Below are positions 17,964-26,271 of a DNA stretch of 64,000 nt, in pieces (the stretch's first letter is position 1; the number at the start of each line of letters is the position of its first letter). The notes below the pieces were generated by a model, which saw nothing but the letters and a program-made list of their open reading frames with translations, was not told the DNA's origin and searched no databases. Source of the DNA: an uncultured Dysosmobacter sp. (GTDB taxonomy: Bacteria > Bacillota > Clostridia > Oscillospirales > Oscillospiraceae); the NCBI GenBank assembly GCA_934563745.1, contig CAKTHE010000004.1, forward strand, positions 39,529-103,528, written 5' to 3'. Made by a program: the position numbers and the translations under genes.

Positions 17964-19055
17964 ATGGACAAACAGGTATGGAATGAAAGCGTGCAGCTTC
18001 CCACTGCGCTGGCAGAGAAGCTGCTGCCCTGGTACCGGGCCAACGCCCGGGATCTCCCCTGGCGGCATACGGAGGATCCGTATCGGATCTGGGTGTCGGA
18101 GATTATGCTGCAGCAGACCCGGGTGGCCGCCGTGCTGGGCTATTACGCCCGCTTTTTGGAGGCGTTTCCCACGGTGGAGGCTTTGGCCGAAGCGGATGAG
18201 GAGCGGCTGATGAAGCTTTGGGAGGGGCTGGGCTATTACAGCCGGGCCCGAAACCTGCAAAAAGCCGCGCGTGTGATCCGGGAGCGCGGCTCCTTCCCGC
18301 AGACCGTGCCGGAGCTTAAAAAGCTTCCGGGGATCGGGGACTATACCGCCGGGGCGATCGCCTCGGCGGCTTTTGGGGTGCGGGCCGCGGCGGTGGACGG
18401 AAACGTCCTGCGCGTGACGGCCCGTCTGACGGACAGCCGGGCGGATGTTACCGTGCCGGCGCAGAAGCGCGCGGTAACGGCGGCGCTGGAGAAGGCGATG
18501 CCGACGGCCCCGGCGGAGATCCGGATTTTCAATCAGGCCGTGATGGAACTGGGAGCCACCGTGTGCGGTCCCAACGGGCCGCCGGAGTGTGCCCGCTGCC
18601 CGCTTCGGACGCTGTGCCTGGGCTTTGCCCGGGGGACGGCTCCGGAGCTTCCGGTGAAGGCGGCGCCGAAGGCCCGGCGGGTGGAGGAGCATACCGTGTT
18701 TTTGCTGTTCCGGGACGGACAGGTGGCGCTGCGCAAACGGCCGGAGAGCGGCCTTCTGGCGGGGCTGTGGGAGTTTCCGAACCGGCCCGGAACGCTGGAC
18801 GAGGCTGCGGCGGCATCCGCGGCGGCGGACTGGGACCTGCGGGTCACGGACTGGCTGAACCGCCTGACGGCCCGGCATATTTTTTCTCATGTGGAGTGGC
18901 ATATGACCGGCTATGCGCTGCGTGTGGAGGGGACGGGTCCGGAAGAGCTGATCTGGGTGGATGCCGCCGGCCTTGCGCAGCACTCGGTTCCGTCGGCCTT
19001 TGCCCGGTATTATCAGGAAGCGGCGGAGCATCTGCAGGAAGCGCGCGGCCGCTGA
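17964..19055 (+). CDS. mutY: A/G-specific adenine glycosylase MutY
   Basis: MutY removes adenine mispaired with 8-oxoguanine. The 363-residue protein has the catalytic Glu in WVSEIMLQQTRV, the helix-hairpin-helix LPGIGDYTAGAIASAAF and the catalytic Asp in VDGNVLRV. The [4Fe-4S] cysteines are in CGPNGPPECARCPLRTLC (C-x6-C-x2-C-x5-C), followed by the C-terminal NUDIX-like domain that reads 8-oxoG. The ATG lies 8 bases after TATAAT without a Shine-Dalgarno, an unusual arrangement. Family assignment is firm. Confidence 0.95.
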   Translation: MDKQVWNESVQLPTALAEKLLPWYRANARDLPWRHTEDPYRIWVSEIMLQQTRVAAVLGYYARFLEAFPTVEALAEADEERLMKLWEGLGYYSRARNLQKAARVIRERGSFPQTVPELKKLPGIGDYTAGAIASAAFGVRAAAVDGNVLRVTARLTDSRADVTVPAQKRAVTAALEKAMPTAPAEIRIFNQAVMELGATVCGPNGPPECARCPLRTLCLGFARGTAPELPVKAAPKARRVEEHTVFLLFRDGQVALRKRPESGLLAGLWEFPNRPGTLDEAAAASAAADWDLRVTDWLNRLTARHIFSHVEWHMTGYALRVEGTGPEELIWVDAAGLAQHSVPSAFARYYQEAAEHLQEARGR

Positions 19056-19138
19056 GCCCCGGCCGTGGAAGGCGGCTTTTTCAAACTGCGCGGCTGACCG
19101 GCCGCAAACCGAAGAATGAAACGGAAGGATCGAACACA

Positions 19139-19726
19139 ATGGCACAGCTCTATTTCAAATACGGGGCCATGGGCTCCAGCAAAACGGCCAACGCCCTGAT
19201 GACCCGCTTTAATTATGAAGAACGCGGACAGCAGACACTGCTGGTCAAGCCCCGGATCGACACCCGGGACGGAGACCATATGGTCAAGTCCCGGATCGGC
19301 CTTTCCCACAGCTGCATTTACTTTGACGAACTGCAGGCCATGAGCATCATGGAACTGGAGCAGAACGCCTGCATCATCGTGGATGAGGCCCAGTTCCTGA
19401 CCCGGGACGAGGTCTTGTTTTTGGTGTACCTGGTGGATGACCTGGGGATCCCGGTCATCTGCTATGGCCTGCGGGCGGATTTTAAGGGAGATCTGTTTCC
19501 GGGCAGCGAGGCGCTTTTGGTGATGGCGGACAAACTGGAGGAGGTCAAGACCGTGTGCTGGTGCGGCCGGAAGGCGACCTTCAACGCCCGCTTTGACAAA
19601 ACCGGGAAGGTGGTCAAGGAGGGCGAGCAGGTGGTTCTGGGTGCCAACGATCAGTACATCGGCCTGTGCCGCCGCCACTGGCGCGAGGGGAACCTTGGCC
19701 CGGACTTTGACATCAGCGCCCGATGA
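19139..19726 (+). CDS. tdk: Thymidine kinase
   Basis: Thymidine kinase phosphorylates thymidine for salvage. The 195-residue type II enzyme has the P-loop KYGAMGSSKT, the Walker B-like CIIVDEAQFL and zinc-binding cysteines in VCWCGRKATFNARF and GLCRRHW. A longer frame through the mutY tail exists, but ATG 19139 gives the canonical N-terminus. A weak ACGGAAGGA lies upstream. Its TGA overlaps the start of the next gene (ATGA), so the two are coupled. Confidence 0.95.
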   Translation: MAQLYFKYGAMGSSKTANALMTRFNYEERGQQTLLVKPRIDTRDGDHMVKSRIGLSHSCIYFDELQAMSIMELEQNACIIVDEAQFLTRDEVLFLVYLVDDLGIPVICYGLRADFKGDLFPGSEALLVMADKLEEVKTVCWCGRKATFNARFDKTGKVVKEGEQVVLGANDQYIGLCRRHWREGNLGPDFDISAR

Positions 19727-20592
19727 TCTGTACGCTTTGCCCCCGGAACTGCGGGGCGGAACGGACGGCCGGCCAGGCCGGCGGCCTGTGCGGCATGCCG
19801 GCGGAGCCGGTGGTGGCCCGGGCGATGCTGCACCAGTGGGAGGAGCCCTGCCTGGTGGGGGAGCATGGGGCCGGCGCCGTGTTTTTCAGCGGCTGCAATC
19901 TGCGCTGCTGCTTTTGCCAGAATGCGTCCATCTCCCGGAAGGGGGTCGGAAAGCCCGTTTCCGCACAGCGGCTGCGGCAGATCTATCAGGAGCTGATCGA
20001 TCAGGGTGCGGCCTGCATCGATCTGGTAACGCCCACCCATTTCACGCCGGCCATTCTGGATTCGCTTTCCCGGCCGCTGAGCGTACCGGTGGTGTGGAAT
20101 TCCGGCGGATACGAAAAGCCGGAGACGCTGCGGCTGCTGGAGGGAAAGGTCCAGATCTATCTGCCGGATCTGAAGTATGGCCTGGCCCGCCCGGCGGAGG
20201 CATACTCCGGCGCGGCGGACTATGTGGAGCGGGCCCGGGCGGCGATTCTGGAAATGTACCGTCAGACGGGGCCTTACCGGATGGAAAACGGGCAGCTGCG
20301 CTCCGGCGTATTGATCCGACATCTGGTGCTGCCCGGGGAGCTGGAAAATACGCGCCGCTGCCTGGATTGGATCGCCGAGACGTTCCGCCCGGGGCAGGTG
20401 CTTGTATCACTGATGAGCCAGTATACGCCCCAGCCCGGCGCAGTGGGGCGGCTGAGCCGCCATGTCACCGGCGCGGAATACCGGGCGGCCCGGGCCTATA
20501 TGGAAAACTGCGGTCTCATCGACGGGTTTACGCAGGAGCGGACCTCTGCCAAAGAAGAATATACTCCGACCTTTGATCTTTCCGGCGTATGA
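19723..20592 (+). CDS. Radical SAM protein, PflA-like (COG1313 type)
   Basis: The 289-residue protein has the radical SAM cluster motif GCNLRCCFCQN (C-x3-C-x2-C) near residue 60, the downstream AACIDLVTPTHF block and an extra N-terminal cysteine pair MICTLCPRNC. That combination defines the uncharacterised PflX group related to pyruvate formate-lyase activating enzymes. It overlaps tdk by four bases. The substrate is unknown; members are often annotated as activases, but no glycyl radical enzyme is encoded nearby. Confidence 0.85.
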   Translation: MICTLCPRNCGAERTAGQAGGLCGMPAEPVVARAMLHQWEEPCLVGEHGAGAVFFSGCNLRCCFCQNASISRKGVGKPVSAQRLRQIYQELIDQGAACIDLVTPTHFTPAILDSLSRPLSVPVVWNSGGYEKPETLRLLEGKVQIYLPDLKYGLARPAEAYSGAADYVERARAAILEMYRQTGPYRMENGQLRSGVLIRHLVLPGELENTRRCLDWIAETFRPGQVLVSLMSQYTPQPGAVGRLSRHVTGAEYRAARAYMENCGLIDGFTQERTSAKEEYTPTFDLSGV

Positions 20593-20600
20593 CGCCTGCA

Positions 20601-20640
20601 AAAGAAGAAGGCCGCCCCATCGGGGCGGCCTTCTTCTTTT
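20601..20640. terminator. Bidirectional rho-independent terminator
   Basis: AAGAAGAAGGCCGCCCC pairs with GGGGCGGCCTTCTTCTT, followed by TT. It separates the plus-strand radical SAM gene from the minus-strand membrane protein that ends at 20680. Confidence 0.93.
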
Positions 20641-20679
20641 GCATACAAATTGCGCGTGGGGGAAAAGCGGCCTGCCGGA

Positions 20680-21714
20680 TCACTTCCGCTCGCTGAGGCG
20701 GCGCAGATTTTCCAGCGCCTCGGAAAGGCCGCTGGCACTGGCGCTGGGGTTGCCCCGCAGGATCCGCATGGACTGCCGGTAGCTTTTGATGGTGCGGCTG
20801 CGGATGGATGCCTCCCGGCTGTGCAGCTTTTCCAGCAGCTCGCTGATTTCGGTTTTGCGCTGCCGAAGGGCCTCCTGCGTCAGCTCCTTGGAGCTTTCCA
20901 GGCGGGTGCGGTAATTTTCCAGCGCCTCGTCGATGGTGTGCAGGGCCTGTAGCTTGGCCTCCGAACGGCGGCGCAGCGCATCCTCGGCCCGGGCCTGGCG
21001 CAGCTGGCTGCGGCTGAGCTTCTGCTCTTCCCGCCGCTCCCGGCGCTCTTCCAGCTCGGCGGTCAGCAGCGAACGGTTGAGATCGGTCTTCTCCCGGAAG
21101 CGGCGCAGATCCTCTTCCGCGAAGGCGGAGACGACCTCCGCCCGCTTGGCCAGCCTGCGCAGCTCCTCGTTCTCCTCCGTCAGCCGGATCAGCAGATCGC
21201 GCAGATCCAGGGCTGCACGGAAGGACTGAATGGCGTCCATGGACGAGGAGGCGACCAGAAGATACGCGGCCGCTTCCGACACGATGCGGGGCAGCAGACA
21301 GATCAGCCGGGCGATGGGCGGGTGGATCAGACGGACCAGCAGAATGGAAAAGACGCCCCAGGCCAGAGAGCTGGACAGGCAGATGTATCCGCTGAGATTC
21401 AGCTTCTGATTGCTGTAGTCCCAATAGCGGACACGGAACAGCCGCTCCATCACGTAGCCGGTGATGTATTCCAGGATCGTGGCGGCAAGCATGCCGAAAA
21501 GGTAGATCAGCCCCAAACTGTCCTGCACCCGGATCGTGGCCACCAGGATGATGATGGCGCCGGATCCGTAGATCGGAAGCAGCGGCCCGTGAAGAAAGCC
21601 GCGGTTTACCCAGTGATGCTGCCGGGCGGAGACATAGCAGGATTCCCACACCCAGCCGCAGAAGCAGTAAAAATAAAAGAACAAGACCCATTGGGTCAAG
21701 GTATATGTGCCCAT
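20680..21714 (-). CDS. CmpB-like membrane protein with C-terminal coiled coil
   Basis: This 344-residue protein has an N-terminal membrane domain of five or six helices (residues 1-150). The domain resembles the putative ABC-transporter permease family ABC_trans_CmpB (QWVLFFYFYCFCGWVWESCYVS, then GFLHGPLLPIYGSGA). A long charged region (about 165-344) is predicted to form a coiled coil with many Arg, Glu and Leu heptads. The ATG at 21714 is chosen because AAAGAGGAG precedes it; upstream codons of the open frame look non-coding. No ATPase partner is present, so transport is doubtful. Confidence 0.75.
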   Translation of the reverse strand: MGTYTLTQWVLFFYFYCFCGWVWESCYVSARQHHWVNRGFLHGPLLPIYGSGAIIILVATIRVQDSLGLIYLFGMLAATILEYITGYVMERLFRVRYWDYSNQKLNLSGYICLSSSLAWGVFSILLVRLIHPPIARLICLLPRIVSEAAAYLLVASSSMDAIQSFRAALDLRDLLIRLTEENEELRRLAKRAEVVSAFAEEDLRRFREKTDLNRSLLTAELEERRERREEQKLSRSQLRQARAEDALRRRSEAKLQALHTIDEALENYRTRLESSKELTQEALRQRKTEISELLEKLHSREASIRSRTIKSYRQSMRILRGNPSASASGLSEALENLRRLSERK

Positions 21715-21800
21715 AAAACGCTCCTCTTTCAAAATCATGACTGGGTCCAGTTTATCACATTTTTGCAAAGCGGCAAGAGGCAAATGCGGCGATGTGCGCA

Positions 21801-21836
21801 AAAGAGAGGCCGGCCCATCCTGGGTCGGCCTTTCGG
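21801..21836. terminator. Hairpin upstream of the CmpB-like gene
   Basis: AGGCCGGCCCA and TGGGTCGGCCT form a stem followed by TTTCGGG. It lies between the SLH-protein gene and the next gene on the same strand and may add termination. Confidence 0.55.
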
Positions 21837-21844
21837 GCAAAGAG

Positions 21845-21891
21845 GTCCGGCGCGGCCGGCGGCAAAGAGAGAAAACCGCCGTCGGCCGGAC
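21845..21891 (-). terminator. Terminator of the SLH-protein gene
   Basis: On the minus strand GTCCGGCCGACGGCGG pairs with CCGCCGGCCGCGCCGGAC, around a loop that itself contains TTTTCTCTCTTT. It lies 13 bases past the stop codon. Confidence 0.65.
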
Positions 21892-21903
21892 CCCGCGGGG
21901 TAC

Positions 21904-24900
21904 TTACAGAATGTTGTAGAGGATCTTGGCCATCTGGCCCCGGGTGATATTGGCCGCGGGCTTAAAGGAACCGTCGGCATAGCCGCCGATGATCCCCTGT
22001 GCGGCCATGGTGCGGATGTAGGGCAGGGCATAGGCGGGAATGGCGGAGGCGTCGGTAAAGTTCAGCTGCACCGCGGCATAGCCCTTCTCCTGTGTGCGGC
22101 CGATCATCGCGGCGGCCTGGGCCCGGGTCAGATTCTTCCCGGGATAGAAGTAAAGCTTGCCGTTCACCTCCGTGCCGCCGATGATGCCGATGGAATAAAG
22201 CGCCTTGACCGCGGCCTGTGCGTAGCCGGCGATGGAGTCGGCGTCCGCGAAGGGCAGGGCCACGTTTTCATACCGGGCCGCGTCCAGGCCCAGGTAGCGG
22301 AAGAGCATGGCGGCAAACTGCTGGCGGGTAATGTTCTGGTTGGGGCGGAAGCTTCCATCCTCATATCCCGTGGTGACGCCAGAGGTGTACAGGTAATCCA
22401 CATAGGAAGCGGCCCAATAATCCTTGGTATCTGTGAAGCGGGGCGTCCAGTCTTCCCCAACGGGGATATCGTAAGAGGCCCGGCCGATGTTGCCGGAGGC
22501 GTCCTTGGCAAAAACGGACACCCGGTGCATGCTGCCGTCAGACGCCGGCAGCGCCGCGGTCACCGTCCCGGTTTTTTCGTCGTACTGGAAGCTGAGGGCC
22601 TTGCCGTCATATGTCACGGCAATGCGGGATTTGGAAAGCGTGCCGTCCACAGCGTCGGTGACGGTGGCTTGGGCGGCCGTTCCGCTGACGCTGAGCTTTA
22701 CCGTCGGGACCGTTTCATCTGTGATGCCGCCGTAAGAGGCCACCAGCTGATCCAGATAGAGGACACCGCTGGGCGCGGGATACTGAACCACCTGATCACC
22801 AAATTCATCTACAGAGTATTCCGCGGCGCCGTTGACGCGGAATCCGGTGAGTGCAGTGGCTCCGGCGGGCAGTGTCACGCTGCAGAGCTTATAGTCCCGG
22901 GAGGAGAGGGTGGTCACAGCCGTGGCGGTCGTATCCGTCCCGTCGGAGGTGAGCACATACAGCGTGTTGGCGCTGCCGTCGCCCTGGACCCAGAGATTCA
23001 GCTGGTGATAGGCGCTGCCCAGCGCATAGGGCTTGGTGAACAGTGCCGAAGCGGTCCCATCCGAAATGAGGCTGTAATCCAGCCGGGCGGCCCGGCGCCC
23101 CAACTTCACCGCGGAGGCGGCTGTGGCCTCGGTCAAGGTGGCGCCGTAGCTGTAATCGGTCAGTGCCGGTATGGCGGACTCAAAGTCCTCCAGCGTGGAC
23201 AGGGCCACCTTGGAGACGGTTATGGCGACGGAGACGCTTTTCCCGCCGGCCGAGACGGTCAGTGTGCCGCTGCCGGGGGCGGAGGCCGTCACCGTTCCGT
23301 CCGGAGAGACGGAGCCGATGCCGCCGCTGAGCGTCCAGGTAAAGGCGGAGGCGTCCGCTTTCAGCGCCTGGTGCTGATAGACGGCCGCGGCGGTCAGCTT
23401 CAGGCTGGAGCCCGGCGTCAGGGTCAGGCTGGTGACGGCGGAAGCGCCGTTTTTCACAACGATAGAGTCCGGCGTAGCGACGGCGGAGAGGGTGGCCGTT
23501 CCGGTCTTCCCCTTACCGGAGGCGGTGACGGTGATCGTGCCGCCGGCCGCGGGCGTGGTGAGGACGGAGCCATTCCACTCTCCGGCGCTGGCGCTGAGGA
23601 TATAATCCGCCTGCATGGGAATGTAGTTCGTATCCACGCCGCTTACCTGGAAGGACACGGCGGATCCGGCCAGCACATAGCGGGAATCCGGTTCCACGTA
23701 AAAATGATCCAGTCGGCCGGAGGGCGTGCTGGAAGCCACCAGGAACAGCTGGTTGGAGACAGCGCGCTCGGAAGAACCGGAGGGATGGTTGACCGTTTTG
23801 GCAGCGGTGGCATCCGGCTTGGTAACCGTCAGCGTGGTGGAACCGCCGCCGTCCAGGCACAAAGCCTCCGTGCAGCCCAGCTCGATCAGCCGCTGGGCCA
23901 CCTGGGAAAGGCTGGCGCCGATGGAGTGGCCGGACTGGCGGCCGTCAATGGTGTAAAAGATCAGCGTGCCGTCCGGGCGCTGCCCCACGGCGGTCCGGGG
24001 ATTGGAGCCGGCGGCCAGACCCGAGACGACCGTGCCGTTTTCCACCAGGGCATACAGGGCGCCCACGGCGGTGGTCACGCCGTTCCAGCGCTCATCACCG
24101 GCGCTGACCGAAAGGGTCAGCGTACCGCCCGGCTGCAGCCGGCGCAGGGCGTCGGTATAGTACGCGCCGGAGAGCGCGTTGGCCGAAAGGACGATTTTTC
24201 CCTCCGGTACGGCGGTGGCCGCCGTCGCTTCCAGAACGCTGTCCACGGACAGGGTCAGGCTTTGCCCGATGGCCAACTGACCGGAGACCACGGAACAGAT
24301 CACGTCTACGCCGGCTTCCGTGTTGCCGGTGGTGTGGCGGCTGTTGAAATCGTATGTATAAAGGTAAATGCCGCCGGAGGAGACCCGGGCCTTGTTGATG
24401 CCAGTGATCTTGCGGACGACCTCCGTTTCATAGCCGCTCTCGTCCGCCAAGGTATACCCCAGGTCCGCGCTGACGCTCAGCGCGGGTTTTCCCAGCACGG
24501 CCGAGCCATCCGCATGGAAACCGATGGCATAGTAGCCGCCGTCCGAGCTTTTTACTTCCCCGTCGGAGACTACCAGGCCGATGGGAAGGCCGGTACCGGT
24601 ATTATAAAAATCACCGTTGATGCCGGCAACGACCCGATAGCCCTGAGCCTCCAGGTCTTTGGCTGCGGAAGACACGGTGGAGCAGGACGTCAGCACCGAG
24701 CCGTAGCTGACCAGGGGCGTTACCTCGCCGCCGGGAGTGTACGTGATCAGATTTTCCGTCCGCAGGTCGGAATAGGTGGTGCTCCAGAACACGTTGGTGG
24801 ACAGCTGCGCCGTCCGGTGCAAAGCAGTGGTCTGGCTGGTAAGATCTTCGCCCAAAGCCTCCGATGCGGCGGCGGACGGCGGTGCGGCCACCGTCAGCAG

Positions 24901-24942
24901 TGCCAGAAGAAGGGCCAGGGCTGCGCGCAGGGATTTTTTCAT
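21904..24942 (-). CDS. SLH-anchored phosphodiester glycosidase (NAGPA domain) surface protein
   Basis: The 1012-residue exported protein begins with a Sec signal peptide (MKKSLRAALALLLALLTVAA, then an Ala-rich cleavage area). Residues about 60-390 form a phosphodiester glycosidase domain (NAGPA type), with AGINGDFYNTGTGLPIG and a GGSSERAVSNQL end block. Such domains cleave phosphodiester-linked sugars in wall or capsule polymers. A middle part contains Ig-like folds. The C-terminus holds three SLH repeats beginning FTDTKDYWAASYVDYL, FADADSIAGYAQAAV and FTDASAIPAYALPYI, which bind secondary wall polymer. A monocistronic gene with its own promoter. Confidence 0.9.
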   Translation of the reverse strand: MKKSLRAALALLLALLTVAAPPSAAASEALGEDLTSQTTALHRTAQLSTNVFWSTTYSDLRTENLITYTPGGEVTPLVSYGSVLTSCSTVSSAAKDLEAQGYRVVAGINGDFYNTGTGLPIGLVVSDGEVKSSDGGYYAIGFHADGSAVLGKPALSVSADLGYTLADESGYETEVVRKITGINKARVSSGGIYLYTYDFNSRHTTGNTEAGVDVICSVVSGQLAIGQSLTLSVDSVLEATAATAVPEGKIVLSANALSGAYYTDALRRLQPGGTLTLSVSAGDERWNGVTTAVGALYALVENGTVVSGLAAGSNPRTAVGQRPDGTLIFYTIDGRQSGHSIGASLSQVAQRLIELGCTEALCLDGGGSTTLTVTKPDATAAKTVNHPSGSSERAVSNQLFLVASSTPSGRLDHFYVEPDSRYVLAGSAVSFQVSGVDTNYIPMQADYILSASAGEWNGSVLTTPAAGGTITVTASGKGKTGTATLSAVATPDSIVVKNGASAVTSLTLTPGSSLKLTAAAVYQHQALKADASAFTWTLSGGIGSVSPDGTVTASAPGSGTLTVSAGGKSVSVAITVSKVALSTLEDFESAIPALTDYSYGATLTEATAASAVKLGRRAARLDYSLISDGTASALFTKPYALGSAYHQLNLWVQGDGSANTLYVLTSDGTDTTATAVTTLSSRDYKLCSVTLPAGATALTGFRVNGAAEYSVDEFGDQVVQYPAPSGVLYLDQLVASYGGITDETVPTVKLSVSGTAAQATVTDAVDGTLSKSRIAVTYDGKALSFQYDEKTGTVTAALPASDGSMHRVSVFAKDASGNIGRASYDIPVGEDWTPRFTDTKDYWAASYVDYLYTSGVTTGYEDGSFRPNQNITRQQFAAMLFRYLGLDAARYENVALPFADADSIAGYAQAAVKALYSIGIIGGTEVNGKLYFYPGKNLTRAQAAAMIGRTQEKGYAAVQLNFTDASAIPAYALPYIRTMAAQGIIGGYADGSFKPAANITRGQMAKILYNIL

Positions 24943-24992
24943 AGTTTGCCTCCAATTTTCGCAGAAACCATTTGGTCGACATAATTACTGTT

Positions 24993-25021
24993 ACTATAGC
25001 ACACGCCGCCGGGTAAGTAAA
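24993..25021 (-). promoter_or_regulatory. Promoter of the SLH-protein gene
   Basis: On the minus strand TTTACT (25021-25016) and TATAGT (24998-24993) have a 17-bp spacer, about 50 bp upstream of the start codon, which is preceded by GGAGGC. Confidence 0.6.
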
Positions 25022-25139
25022 TGACAAAGCGGAAACAAAGCCCTGGAAGACAAGGAAAAAATTCCCCGGTCCATACGGCAAAGCGGCGCCGGACAGGAGA
25101 GGCGATAATCTGTGCGGCAGCGGAAAAAAGATTAAAAAT

Positions 25140-25153
25140 GTTGTTATAACAAC
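25140..25153 (+). promoter_or_regulatory. Perfect 14-bp palindrome upstream of the Fe-S protein gene
   Basis: GTTGTTATAACAAC is its own reverse complement and lies 62 bp before the Fe-S protein gene. Outer ATGTT and AACAT arms extend the symmetry. This looks like an operator of the Crp/Fnr type, but no regulator gene is adjacent. Confidence 0.5.
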
Positions 25154-25214
25154 GGAACATCCAGAGGATCTGTGGGATGATGACCTCACAAAAACGAAAC
25201 GGAGGAACCAATCC

Positions 25215-25928
25215 ATGATTCGGAAAATCATTCAAATAGATCAGGAGCGCTGCAACGGCTGCGGCGCCTGTGCCGCAGCCTGCCATGAAGGGGCCATCGG
25301 CATGGTGGACGGCAAGGCGAAGCTGCTGCGGGACGATTACTGCGACGGCCTGGGCGACTGTCTGCCGGCCTGCCCCACCGGTGCCATTACCTTTGTGGAG
25401 CGGGAAGCGGCCGCATACGACGAGGCGGCCGTGCAGGCGGCCAAAAAAGCAAGCACAGCTCCGGCATCCGCTGGCGGCTGCCCGGGTATGCGCAGCCGGA
25501 TGCTGCACCGGGAGACACCGCCGTCCGCAGGCCCCGCCCCGGCCGCGGACCGGCCCAGTGAGCTGCGCCAATGGCCGGTGCAGCTGAAGCTGGTGCCGGT
25601 GAAGGCCCCCTATTATGACCAGGCGGATCTGCTGGTGGCGGCGGATTGCTCTGCATATGCCTTCGGCGATTTTCACGAGCGTTTTCTGCGGGGGCGCACG
25701 GCGGTGATCGGCTGCCCGAAGCTGGATGCGGTGAACTACGCGGAAAAGCTGACGGAGATCCTGAAGAACAACGACATTCGCAGCGTGACGGTGGTGCGCA
25801 TGGAGGTGCCCTGCTGCGGCGGAATCGTCCAGGCGGTGATGACCGCCCTGCAAAACAGCGGGAAATGGATCCCCTGGCAGGTGGTGACGCTGTCCGTGGA
25901 CGGGCAGATCCTGGGGAACCCGGTGTAA
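25215..25928 (+). CDS. 4Fe-4S binding protein with C-terminal cysteine domain
   Basis: The 237-residue protein begins with a ferredoxin-like domain: CNGCGACAAACHEGAI (a complete C-x2-C-x2-C-x3-C), then CDGLGDCLPACPTGAI, where the second motif has wider spacing. After an Ala/Pro linker with a GCPGMRSR cysteine, the C-terminal half contains VIGCPKLDAVNYAEKL and VPCCGGI. This arrangement occurs in a conserved but uncharacterised Clostridial Fe-S family. A single-cluster ferredoxin gene lies 87 bp downstream in the same direction, suggesting a redox unit. Function is not known. Confidence 0.8.
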   Translation: MIRKIIQIDQERCNGCGACAAACHEGAIGMVDGKAKLLRDDYCDGLGDCLPACPTGAITFVEREAAAYDEAAVQAAKKASTAPASAGGCPGMRSRMLHRETPPSAGPAPAADRPSELRQWPVQLKLVPVKAPYYDQADLLVAADCSAYAFGDFHERFLRGRTAVIGCPKLDAVNYAEKLTEILKNNDIRSVTVVRMEVPCCGGIVQAVMTALQNSGKWIPWQVVTLSVDGQILGNPV

Positions 25929-26014
25929 AATTGCCCCGGACGGGGAACACTGAGCAAGACCCCGTGAACACAGGGCAGCGCCGGAGCGCTGCCCGGAAAA
26001 GGAGCGATATTTCT

Positions 26015-26191
26015 ATGTGGCATGTGAATGAAAGCTGCATCGGCTGCGGCCTGTGCGCAAGTCTTGCGCCGGATCTGTTTGCCATGACGGATGCCGGGAC
26101 CGCCCAGGTAACGGCACAGCCTACGGAGGAGCAGATCCCCCAGGCGGAGGAAGCAAAAAGCAGCTGCCCGGTGGCGGCGATCGAGTCTTAA
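26015..26191 (+). CDS. Small single-cluster [4Fe-4S] ferredoxin
   Basis: This 58-residue protein has CIGCGLCASLAPDLF near the N-terminus and SSCPVAAI near the C-terminus, the four-cysteine layout of single-cluster ferredoxins. The tail ending in AIES is typical. ATG 26015 is preceded by AAAAGGAGCG. Longer frames across the upstream spacer are not credible. It follows the larger Fe-S protein and may transfer electrons to it. Confidence 0.9.
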   Translation: MWHVNESCIGCGLCASLAPDLFAMTDAGTAQVTAQPTEEQIPQAEEAKSSCPVAAIES

Positions 26192-26192
26192 T

Positions 26193-26235
26193 AAAAAGAG
26201 GCGCGGGATCTTTGGAGATCCCGCGCCGCTTTTTA
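26193..26235. terminator. Bidirectional terminator between ferredoxin and hemW
   Basis: AAAAAGAGGCGCGGGATCT pairs with ATCCCGCGCCGCTTTTT. The flanking A and T runs suit both convergent genes. Confidence 0.92.
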
Positions 26236-26271
26236 TTCAGGAGAAGGGCCGTCGGCCGCGTCTGCTCCGGC

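Noticed and set aside
21322-24984. 1220-codon plus-strand open frame opposite the SLH-protein gene
   Set aside because: It is antisense to a protein with a signal peptide, a glycosidase domain and SLH repeats. Its own product is a Gly/Arg/His-rich string without domains.
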